Part shown: one piece after another, positions 35,027-42,473 of the stretch
Position numbering within the stretch: position 1 is the first letter of the stretch
Layout: each line of letters opens with the position of its first letter
Notes under the pieces: model-generated
The model's input: the letters and a program-made list of their open reading frames with translations, nothing else
Database searches by the model: none
Told to the model about the DNA's origin: nothing
Made by a program: the position numbers and the translations under genes
Source: an uncultured Myxococcales bacterium
GTDB taxonomy: Bacteria; Myxococcota_A; UBA9042; CAIXZC01
Direction of reading: 5' to 3'
NCBI GenBank assembly: GCA_903895725.1
Contig: CAITUV010000046.1
Span: 62,001-126,000, forward strand
DNA length: 64,000 nucleotides

Positions 35027-36475
35027 CTATTCCTTCATCAGGCTGACCCATCCCTGGCGTTCCCCCCGCCGCACCAGCAGCATCACGGTTCTGCCGGCAG
35101 CAATCCGCTCGTTGAGTCGCAGGAACCCCTCGACGCCGTTGATGGCCGGGTGGCCCAGGTTGATCAGGACGTCCCCTTCCCGAAGCCCCGCAGCGTGCGC
35201 CGGCCCCCCCTCCTTGATGGCAGTCACGAGGATCCCGCGTTTGGTCGGAAGACCAGCTGCCTTGCGCTCGTCCACGGTCAGGTCCCGAGCGGCAAACCCC
35301 ATTCCGGGCATCCAGCCGGCAGCCGCTTCCGACTCGGGCGTTGCCCCCGGCATGGCGACCCGGTCCTCCGGATGAGCAGCAGGTACCACCTTGATCTTCG
35401 TCTCCTTCCCATCCCGGAGCAACTCGACCTCGACTTCCTTGCCGGCGCTCGACACGGCCGCCAGCCAGCTGAGATCCGAGGCATCGTCGACGGGTTTGCC
35501 GTCAAAGCGCGTGACCACGTCCCCGGCCATCAGCCCGGCCTTGGCCGCGGGAGAGTCGACGATCACGTCGGCAATCAGTGCGCCCTTCTGGCTCTTGAGC
35601 CCCATGGCCATGGCGATGTCCTTGGTGACCGGCTGGGTGAACACGCCCAGGAAGCTGCGCTCCACCTTTCCCTTGGCCAGCTGGGGGAGCAGGGCTTTGG
35701 CCATGTTGACCGGGATCGCAAATCCGATCCCCTGTCCCGCCGCATTGATGGCCGCATTGATGCCCACGACCTCGCCCCGCATGTTGATCAGCGGTCCGCC
35801 GCTGTTGCCCGGGTTGATCGAGGCATCAGTCTGGATGAAGTTGCTGTACATCGATCGTCCGCCCGGGGCCACTTCCTTGCGCCCCTTGGCGCTGACGATG
35901 CCGGCCGTGACCGTGTGGTCCAGGCCGAACGGGTTGCCGATGGCCACGACCCATTCCCCGATCCGCAGGCTGTCCGAGTCCCCCAGCGGAGCGGAGGGCA
36001 GCTTCTCTCCCGCACTGATGTGGACCAGGGCCAGATCGGTCTTCGGGTCAGAGCCCACCACCTTGGCCGGAAACTCCCGCTCGTCCACCAGCTTGATCCG
36101 GATCTCCACGGCACCCTCGACGACGTGATGGTTGGTCAGGATGTCGCCGTCCGCATTGATGATGAAGCCGGTCCCCAGCCCCTCCGAGAACTGGGGCGTA
36201 CCGGGGTCCATGAAGAAGAACGGCCACCCGCCCGAGCCGAGCTGAGAACGCCGGGTGTCCTTGCGGGTCACCGCGATGTGCACGACTGCCGGAGACAGCT
36301 TCTCCGCCAGGTTGGCAAACGTCGAAAGCTCCACCTGTCCGGTGGGGGTTGCGGCCTTCTCCTGGGCGGAGAGCTCGGTCCAGGTGCGGGGTTCCTCCCC
36401 GTTTGTTGACGAGCCGACGCGACCGGTCCCGAACATGCCGGTCGTGACCAGGAGCAGGAGTGCAACATGGTTCAT
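35027..36475 (-). CDS. HtrA/DegP-type periplasmic serine protease
   Basis: 482 residues; the start at 36475 follows AAGGAGGTCGCC. A short signal (MNHVALLLLVTTGMFG) leads to a trypsin-like domain with the triad H117 (TNHHVV), D147 (KTDLAL) and S225 (GNSGGP), then two PDZ domains (about 265-360 and 385-475). The order and length match DegP/DegQ. Such enzymes degrade and hold misfolded envelope proteins. The signal has no basic residue before the hydrophobic core except His3. It is last in the minus-strand operon after mlaC, which suits a shared envelope-stress role. Confidence 0.93.
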   Translation of the reverse strand: MNHVALLLLVTTGMFGTGRVGSSTNGEEPRTWTELSAQEKAATPTGQVELSTFANLAEKLSPAVVHIAVTRKDTRRSQLGSGGWPFFFMDPGTPQFSEGLGTGFIINADGDILTNHHVVEGAVEIRIKLVDEREFPAKVVGSDPKTDLALVHISAGEKLPSAPLGDSDSLRIGEWVVAIGNPFGLDHTVTAGIVSAKGRKEVAPGGRSMYSNFIQTDASINPGNSGGPLINMRGEVVGINAAINAAGQGIGFAIPVNMAKALLPQLAKGKVERSFLGVFTQPVTKDIAMAMGLKSQKGALIADVIVDSPAAKAGLMAGDVVTRFDGKPVDDASDLSWLAAVSSAGKEVEVELLRDGKETKIKVVPAAHPEDRVAMPGATPESEAAAGWMPGMGFAARDLTVDERKAAGLPTKRGILVTAIKEGGPAHAAGLREGDVLINLGHPAINGVEGFLRLNERIAAGRTVMLLVRRGERQGWVSLMKE

Positions 36476-36580
36476 GGCGACCTCCTTGTTGTCGGGTCTA
36501 CAAACAGCCCGGCCCTGGGCGTTATTCCTGTCGTCGTTGGCTGGATTGCACCGGCCGGGGGAGGGAAGGGGAACCGCCGG

Positions 36581-37225
36581 CTACTCGTTACCCTCGTCAT
36601 CGTCCGTCCCACCGTCCTTGGCTTCCCCCGCCTTCTCCAGCTCCTCGTTGCGATTCTGCATCTTCTTGATCAGCGCATCGAATCCTTCCTTGCGAACCAC
36701 CTTGAGGAAGCTCTTGCGGAAGTTGCGCATCATGGACACTTCGTCCACGAGGATGTCATAGACCTTCCAGCCGTTGGCGCTGTGGAAGCGGTAGTCGATG
36801 TCGGCACCGACATCGTCGGTGGTGATCGTGGTGCGAACCTCGGCCCGGTCGCCGGCCTTGTTGAGGCGGGTATCCCCCCGAAAGGTGGACGTGAACGGCT
36901 TGCCCGCCTTGAACCGCTTGAGATAGGTGCGTTCCAGCAGCGCCTTGAACTCGACGAGGTAGCGGCTCCGCTGGTCAGCCGACAGCTTGTCCCATTCCTT
37001 GCCCATGCACAGCTTCCCGAACTCCCCGAAGTCGACAAATCCCTCCAGGAGCCCTTTTACCTTGGCTCGCATGTCCTCGTCGTCCTTGCTGGCCACGACC
37101 AGCTCCCGGATCTTGCGGGTATTGTCGTCGATGATGGTCTTGGGATCGGCAGGCTGCGCGGCCAGCGACTGGAAGGACAGGAGGAGAATGGCTGCAGCGA
37201 GCAAAAGTCGTGAGGTGAGTCTCAT
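36581..37225 (-). CDS. mlaC: MlaC-type phospholipid-binding periplasmic protein
   Basis: 214 residues; the ATG at 37225 follows GGAGGTTTCC. A signal peptide (MRLTSRLLLAAAILLLSFQSLAA) precedes a MlaC/Ttg2D domain. Key segments are VVASKDDEDMRAKVKGLLEGFVDF, LCMGKEWDKLSADQRSRYLVEFKALLERTY and NGWKVYDILVDEVSMMRNFRKSF, the usual end of the lipid-binding fold. MlaC shuttles phospholipid between inner- and outer-membrane Mla complexes. The tail after about 195 is acidic. Neither mlaE, mlaF nor mlaD lies in the window; a TolC-type gene lies upstream and an htrA-type gene downstream. Confidence 0.88.
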   Translation of the reverse strand: MRLTSRLLLAAAILLLSFQSLAAQPADPKTIIDDNTRKIRELVVASKDDEDMRAKVKGLLEGFVDFGEFGKLCMGKEWDKLSADQRSRYLVEFKALLERTYLKRFKAGKPFTSTFRGDTRLNKAGDRAEVRTTITTDDVGADIDYRFHSANGWKVYDILVDEVSMMRNFRKSFLKVVRKEGFDALIKKMQNRNEELEKAGEAKDGGTDDDEGNE

Positions 37226-37282
37226 GGAAACCTCCAATCGGAAATCAGATGCGGGGCGCCAAGAACGAGCCCAATGAAGCAC

Positions 37283-38683
37283 CTATTCAACCTTTGACGG
37301 GAGAATGTCGTGCAGACGGCCGCCGCAGGCATGCACCAATGCAGCCAGCGCCAGATTGTACTCCAGCATCCCCTGCTCGAACGCGATCCGGCGCTTGAAG
37401 AACTCGGCCAGAGCGTCGGTCAGGTCCTTGAGCGGGGCCATCCCGGACTCATACAGGTCGACCTTGGCAATGACCCAGCCCCGGGCGGCTTTGTAGGCAG
37501 ACCGGTTCAAGTCGAGCTTGGTCTTGAGGTCCCGGGCTTCCCGCCAGGCCTTCTCGACCTCCATGGTCACGAGCTGGCGCACCGCTTCCCTCTGGGCGGA
37601 GGCCCTTCGGAGGTTGGCCCGCTCCTCGTCGAGCCCTCCCAGTCGCCCCGCCAGATCGAGGTCGAGCTTCAGTCCGAGGCCGGCCCCTGCGAACCAGGAA
37701 TTATAAGGATCATAGGCGAACGGGCTGCCCTGCTGCTCGACGGTCCAGGCCTTGGCCCAGGTGTAGAACGCGCCGACGAACAAGTCGGGAAGGAAGCGGC
37801 GTTTCTCCAGGCTGACTCGGGCCGTCTGTACCCGGAGAACGGCGTCGAGAGCGAGCAGCTCACCCCGCTTGCGGTAGGCCTGTTCGAGCCAGGTGGCCAG
37901 CTCGCCCGGATCCAGCTCGAGCGGCGCCAGCTTGGCGGGCGGGAGGAAGCGGTCCTCCTCCATCCCGGTCAGGAGCGAAAGGCCCGTGAGCGCCAGCTCC
38001 CGCATGCGGGAAAGATCCAGGCGCTGGGCCGCGACTTCCGACTCGTAGACCTTTAGCCGGAGCATGTCCACGTCATCGAATTCCTCGCTGTCCTCGTCCC
38101 GCAGCTTTTCGAGATAGGTCCTGGCGCGTCCGAGGTAGCGCTCCCCCTCGTCCAGGATGGGACCGAGGCGAGCCGCGAGCTGGAGAGCGAAGTAGGCCTG
38201 GGCAACGAGCCGCTCGACCTGCGCCCGGGCGAGCTGCTCCTGCGCTTTGCCCACGTCCACGCCCGCCCCGGCCATCTCTTTGAGCTTGGAGATCTTGCCG
38301 AACGTGTAGACCGGGATGTAGCCGGACAGCTCGATTCTCAGGTACGGGCCCCAGTCCTCGTAGTCCGTCCCTCCGGTCATCGGGTCGCCCCACTTGCCCG
38401 GGGTCGCGGAGACATACCCCTTGATCCCGGCCGTCGGGATCCAGGAGAGCTCGGCCGCTTTCAGCTTGGCTTCGAAGACCGCCGTGTTTTCCCGGGCGGC
38501 CTGCATGAGCGGATGCCGGGAGACGGCAGCGGTCAGGGCCTCGGGCAGCGTGCACGCAGATTGCGATGTCCCATCCGGCTGTTCTTCAACCGGGGGGGTC
38601 TGCCCGGCGGCCGTGCCGGCTCCCAGGAGGAAGACGACCGCCAGCGGAAGCAACAGCAGCTGATGGGCTGGGGACAGACGCAT
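37283..38683 (-). CDS. TolC-family outer-membrane efflux channel protein
   Basis: 466 residues from the ATG at 38683; a GTG at 38692 would add three residues. A signal peptide (LLLLPLAVVFLLGAGTAAG) precedes the two-fold repeated helical hairpin of TolC-like proteins. The first repeat begins at CTLPEALTAAVSRHPLMQAARE and the second at RGELLALDAVLRVQTARVSLEKRRFLPDLFVGAFY. It has the usual length and would form a trimeric outer-membrane duct. It begins two bases after the FAD oxidoreductase stop and precedes mlaC by 57 bases. With no inner-membrane pump nearby, its substrate could be lipid-related rather than a drug. Confidence 0.88.
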   Translation of the reverse strand: MRLSPAHQLLLLPLAVVFLLGAGTAAGQTPPVEEQPDGTSQSACTLPEALTAAVSRHPLMQAARENTAVFEAKLKAAELSWIPTAGIKGYVSATPGKWGDPMTGGTDYEDWGPYLRIELSGYIPVYTFGKISKLKEMAGAGVDVGKAQEQLARAQVERLVAQAYFALQLAARLGPILDEGERYLGRARTYLEKLRDEDSEEFDDVDMLRLKVYESEVAAQRLDLSRMRELALTGLSLLTGMEEDRFLPPAKLAPLELDPGELATWLEQAYRKRGELLALDAVLRVQTARVSLEKRRFLPDLFVGAFYTWAKAWTVEQQGSPFAYDPYNSWFAGAGLGLKLDLDLAGRLGGLDEERANLRRASAQREAVRQLVTMEVEKAWREARDLKTKLDLNRSAYKAARGWVIAKVDLYESGMAPLKDLTDALAEFFKRRIAFEQGMLEYNLALAALVHACGGRLHDILPSKVE

Positions 38684-38688
38684 GGTGC

Positions 38689-40176
38689 TCACTTCTTCAG
38701 CAGCTGCTTGAGGACGACGTTCTCCCGGGTCCAGCCGAACATCTGTCGGGCTCCGAGGATTGCGCCCTCCAGCCCCAGGGCCCCAAGGTAGTGCTCCCCG
38801 AGGATCATCAGGTTACGGTATGCGGTCCTGCATGGGAAGGCCGACAGGTCGAGGCAGCCGTCCCAGGGAACGTCGTAGACCTCCTGGACCTCTCCAGGGT
38901 CCAGCCTCTCCTGCCCGGTTTCACGGTCCAGGGTCATGTAGGGGGCAACGGTCCGGACCAGCTTGTCCCGGAGGAACGGGAGCACCCATTCCAGGGAGAG
39001 AAGGACGCGCTCGTTGAGCCGGTCGAAGTCCCCCTTCTCCAGGGGCAGGTCGCGGGACTCGATGCGGCAGCAGGCCGCAACGGTCGCCGGGGCTTCCGGC
39101 TCCTGGTCGGTGGGCACGTGGGTGTGGACCCAGAGCACGTGCGGGCCGGAGGTTTCCTGACGGGGATAGAGGCTCAGCAGCAGGTTGCGCCCCATGCTCG
39201 ACGGGATCAGGGAGCGCTCCACCACGAAGTTGACGACGTAGTTGTACCAGGCCGGCTTGAGCGACTTGATGTAGCCGTGGAAGCGGGCGTTCTGGAGCTC
39301 TTCCGGGATCAGCGAAAGGAACGGGCGCGGATGCGTATTGCAGACCAGCACTCGGGTACCCACGCTCCGCCGGGGCCGGTGCACGATGACCGACTCCACG
39401 GTCTTGCGTCCCTTGAGCACGACCTGCTCGATGCTTCGCTCGGGCCAGTAGGCGCCGCCGTTGGTCAGAATCCTCTCGGTGAACAGACGTTTGATCCCGT
39501 CGACCCCCTGTGGGAACTCGTAGAACCCTCCGGCCACGTGCTGGAGGAGCCTTCGGACCGAGAAGGGAGACAGCGGCCGGGAATGGAGCCTCGAGAGGTA
39601 CAGCAGGAGCGACGTCACCGGCGACGTGAACGCAAGCTCGGTCGGGAAGGTGACCGGTTCCAGCGAATCGAAGAAGACGTCGTGCCGGCGCAGATACCGG
39701 TTCAGCTTGAATCTGCCCCAGAGGCCGTCTGCGGGGAGCAACGGGAGCTCGTCCAGGAACGTGTCCATCTCCCGGGCTTCCCGGCCGGCCGAATCGAGGA
39801 ACCTCAGCAGCGTGTCGGCCGTTCCGGGCCACGCCCGCTCGAGCTCGGTGCGATTCTGCTGGGCCCTCTCGCCCAACTCCACCCGGACTCCGGGAGTCAC
39901 GACCTGCAGCGACGGCTCGATGAGCTCGGGCCGGTTTCGCATCTCGGCAAGCAGCCCGATGTCCCGGAAGAACGACCGCAGCACCAGCGACGAGTTGAAT
40001 CCGTAGAGCAAGGGATTGGCCCGGAAAACCGTTGCATTCCCGGACGCAAACACCGACGGGCGGTCATCCTGCCCGACCACCAGAACCGTGTACCCCTGCT
40101 TTGCACAGAGCGCGCCATAGGCCAGGCCCGAAAGGCTGGTTCCCGCTATGACGATGTCGAACGACGCGTCAGCCAT
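38689..40176 (-). CDS. FAD-dependent oxidoreductase, phytoene-desaturase-like
   Basis: 495 residues; the ATG at 40176 is the first codon of the conserved part, with AAGGG just upstream. The N-terminal FAD motif is ADASFDIVIAGTSLSGLAYGALCAKQGYTVLVVGQ; the third Gly of GxGxxG is Ser-shifted (AGTSLSG), which is unusual. The middle and end resemble the amine-oxidase/CrtI group: SPVTSLLLYLSRLHSRPLSPF, QGVDGIKRLFTERILTNGGAYW and the C-terminal FAD segment RNLMILGEHYLGALGLEGAILGARQ. The substrate is unknown; no carotenoid genes adjoin it. It heads the operon with tolC-type, mlaC and htrA-type genes, under the promoter at 40196. Confidence 0.75.
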   Translation of the reverse strand: MADASFDIVIAGTSLSGLAYGALCAKQGYTVLVVGQDDRPSVFASGNATVFRANPLLYGFNSSLVLRSFFRDIGLLAEMRNRPELIEPSLQVVTPGVRVELGERAQQNRTELERAWPGTADTLLRFLDSAGREAREMDTFLDELPLLPADGLWGRFKLNRYLRRHDVFFDSLEPVTFPTELAFTSPVTSLLLYLSRLHSRPLSPFSVRRLLQHVAGGFYEFPQGVDGIKRLFTERILTNGGAYWPERSIEQVVLKGRKTVESVIVHRPRRSVGTRVLVCNTHPRPFLSLIPEELQNARFHGYIKSLKPAWYNYVVNFVVERSLIPSSMGRNLLLSLYPRQETSGPHVLWVHTHVPTDQEPEAPATVAACCRIESRDLPLEKGDFDRLNERVLLSLEWVLPFLRDKLVRTVAPYMTLDRETGQERLDPGEVQEVYDVPWDGCLDLSAFPCRTAYRNLMILGEHYLGALGLEGAILGARQMFGWTRENVVLKQLLKK

Positions 40177-40195
40177 GGCACACCCTTGGGGCCGG

Positions 40196-40224
40196 ATAAT
40201 AGAAGGACGCACCCGGGTTGACAA
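40196..40224 (-). promoter_or_regulatory. Strong sigma-70-type promoter of the FAD/TolC/MlaC/HtrA operon
   Basis: On the minus strand TTGTCA (40224-40219), 17-base spacer, TATTAT (40201-40196). Both hexamers match consensus at five of six positions. Transcription would start near 40189, leaving a leader of about 13 bases. Confidence 0.7.
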
Positions 40225-40299
40225 GTTAATCCGCGGGTGAAAGAGCGGGTGCAAAGCCCGTCGTTGACGGAGCCGGGAGCGCAGATTATCATCGGCCCC

Positions 40300-41298
40300 A
40301 TGTCTCGGTGGGTGATGCTTCCACTGCTGCTCGTCGTGCTGGCCTCGTGCGGAGGAGAGGAAGGGTTCTCCGTCGTCGCTCCGCCGACCGATTCCGAGGC
40401 GCTTCTCGCCTGGTGGAGCCGAGGGGGAGTGACCGACGAGGGGTCCGTCACGCCGGAGGACCTGGCGGTGATGCGCAAGCTCCACCCGGGCGAGCCCGAG
40501 GAGTCCCTGACCGAGAAGGTCCGCCTGCGCAGGATGCTGGCTCGGCTGGCCGTGGAGAGGGGGCTGGCCGATGACCCTGAGGTTGGACTTACCTTTCGAC
40601 GCGCGCTGGCAAGGGCCTTCCTGAGATACCGGTTCGAGGTGGAGCTGACTCCGGATACCGTGCCGACCAAGGCATGGGAGGACCTGTACTGGGAAAGGTC
40701 GGTCCGACCGTACTTCGACCACTGGGATGTGTTCTTCGTGCTCGATGTCCGATTCATCTGCTGCAAGGGGGCCGCGGAATCGTGCGCCCGGGACGAAATC
40801 GTCCAGCGGTGCATGGCCGACACGGAACCCGACATCCGCGACGTCTTCAAAGTCCTCGATGCCCGGGGGCTGTCGGACGCCGAGGCCGTCAAGAAGGCAG
40901 TCGAGGAGCTCCAGGTTGCCGGCTACCCGGGGCTTCGCAAGGAGGAGTACTCGTTCCAGTACGACTTCACCCGGCCGCACGAGAAGCAGACCGAATACAA
41001 CCTGGTCAACCGCAACGTGGCCCAGGCGGTCAAGGATGCCCCGCTCAACAAGGTTCTGCCGCCGGTCCGCTCGAACTTCGGGTGGCACATCCTGTTCATC
41101 AAGGAGTTCCGGCCGGCCGAGCACATGGCGTTCGGGACCCCCGAGGTGTTGGCCCGGATGAAGGAGAAGTTCTACGAGCTTGCCCGGGGCCGGCTTGTGC
41201 AGGAGTTCCTGATCGAGACGTTCAAGAACGGCCGCATCCGAGTCGACCGGGAGGCTCTGCGAGAGGTGGACTGGGCCCGAATCTCAGGGATCGAATGA
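40300..41298 (+). CDS. Parvulin-like lipoprotein (PpiC family)
   Basis: 332 residues from the ATG at 40300, the start that places a signal peptide first (MSRWVMLPLLLVVLASC; lipobox VLASC). The protein is mostly helical. A parvulin-like C-terminal half has DVFFVLDVRFICC, then LPPVRSNFGWHILFIKEFRPAEH, the usual SxFGwHI strand of the isomerase active site. Catalytic conservation cannot be judged fully. It is the second parvulin-type lipoprotein in the window, shorter and more divergent than the one at 23078. The methyltransferase gene follows after 37 bases. Confidence 0.72.
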   Translation: MSRWVMLPLLLVVLASCGGEEGFSVVAPPTDSEALLAWWSRGGVTDEGSVTPEDLAVMRKLHPGEPEESLTEKVRLRRMLARLAVERGLADDPEVGLTFRRALARAFLRYRFEVELTPDTVPTKAWEDLYWERSVRPYFDHWDVFFVLDVRFICCKGAAESCARDEIVQRCMADTEPDIRDVFKVLDARGLSDAEAVKKAVEELQVAGYPGLRKEEYSFQYDFTRPHEKQTEYNLVNRNVAQAVKDAPLNKVLPPVRSNFGWHILFIKEFRPAEHMAFGTPEVLARMKEKFYELARGRLVQEFLIETFKNGRIRVDREALREVDWARISGIE

Positions 41299-41335
41299 GC
41301 TGCGTGGAGCACGCAACCCGCATCTCGGAGAGAGC

Positions 41336-42253
41336 ATGAGGAGAGTGGAGTACAGGGGGCCTGCCCCAACTCGGGAGGCCTCGGACAAAGTGCCGGACCA
41401 CGCCTACAGGCTGCTGGATTCTGGCGATGGACGCAGGCTCGAGCAGGTGGGGCCTTACCGCCTGATTCGACCCGCTGCCGAGGCCATCTGGAAGCCGGGA
41501 CTGGACGACGGCGAGTGGAATGCTGCCGTCTCCGAATTCCTCCGACAGGCCGGCGGCGAGGGGGCCTGGCAGCACCGCATCCGCCTCCCCGAGAGCTTCG
41601 AGATCCGGGTTGCCGCAGTCACGATGATCGTGAAGCTCACCTCCTTCGGTCACATCGGGGTTTTCCCCGAGCAGGTGGAGAGCTGGGAGTGGGCAGCCGA
41701 GCAGATTCGCAACGCTGGCCGCCCGGTCTCCGTGCTGTGCCTCTTCGCCTACACCGGCGCATCGACGCTGGTGTGCGCCCGCGCCGGCGCTCGCGTCTGC
41801 CACGTCGATGCCAGCAAGGGAACGGTCGATTGGGCCCGCCGCAATGCCGAGGTCTCGGGCCTTGCCGACCGCCCTGTCCGCTGGATCGTGGAGGATGTCG
41901 GCAAGTTCCTCGCTCGAGAAGAGCGCCGAGAGAGCCGGTACGACGCGATCATTCTCGACCCGCCGACCTATGGGCGGGGAACCAAGGGCGAAACCTGGAA
42001 GATCCAGGAGGACCTGCCCGGTCTGCTTGCCGCCTGCAGGAGAGTCCTGTCGCCTCACCCACTGTTCGTCCTGCTGCACGGCTACACCCCGTGGCTGCCC
42101 ATGCTCTCCGTCCGTAACGTGATGGAGGATGCCATGGCCGGCCTGACCGGGACCTTCGAGCATGGCGAACTCTCGGTGGCCGAGAAGGGGCGAGGCCGCC
42201 GCCTTCCCCGGGGGATGTTCGTCCGGTTCCAGGGCCGAGGAGCAACTGCCTAG
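41336..42253 (+). CDS. Class I SAM-dependent methyltransferase, RlmI/RlmK-like
   Basis: 305 residues; the ATG follows CGGAGAGAGC. The C-terminal two thirds is a Rossmann methyltransferase: SAM motif I LCLFAYTGASTLVCARAGA, acidic VDASKGTVDWARRNAE and motif IV AIILDPPTYGRGTKGETW, a DPP(S/T)(F/Y) motif used by the RlmI/RlmK group that methylates cytosine or guanine in 23S rRNA. The N-terminal PUA domain of RlmI is absent, so this is a shorter relative (PF10672 type). The exact rRNA target is not known. It converges on the beta-propeller lipoprotein gene across the 38 bp repeat array. Confidence 0.8.
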   Translation: MRRVEYRGPAPTREASDKVPDHAYRLLDSGDGRRLEQVGPYRLIRPAAEAIWKPGLDDGEWNAAVSEFLRQAGGEGAWQHRIRLPESFEIRVAAVTMIVKLTSFGHIGVFPEQVESWEWAAEQIRNAGRPVSVLCLFAYTGASTLVCARAGARVCHVDASKGTVDWARRNAEVSGLADRPVRWIVEDVGKFLAREERRESRYDAIILDPPTYGRGTKGETWKIQEDLPGLLAACRRVLSPHPLFVLLHGYTPWLPMLSVRNVMEDAMAGLTGTFEHGELSVAEKGRGRRLPRGMFVRFQGRGATA

Positions 42254-42283
42254 CCGGTTCTCACCTGGTCCGGCCCCGCTGCC

Positions 42284-42473
42284 GCCACTCAGTCGCGCAC
42301 GACGTAGAGCGAGTCCCGCCCGCCACTCAGTCGAACACGACGTAGAGCGAGTCCCGCCCGCCACTCAGTCGAACACGACGTAGAACGAGTCCCTCCCGCC
42401 ACTCAGTCGAGCACGACGCAGAGCGAGTCCCGCCCGCCACTCAGTCGAACACGACGTAGAACGAGTCCCTCCC
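42284..42473. repeat. 38 bp tandem repeat, five copies, built on a gene end
   Basis: Five copies start at 42284, 42322, 42360, 42398 and 42436, each 38 bp, differing at one to three positions. The last copy is the 3' end of the minus-strand lipoprotein gene and contains its stop (TCA on the plus strand at 42441). Each outer copy still encodes a version of the terminal residues GGRDSxxVVxD and a stop. The array fills most of the gap between two converging genes. Confidence 0.95.

Noticed and set aside
42284..42473. A CRISPR array
   Set aside because: Units are directly adjacent with no spacers, and the last unit is coding sequence.
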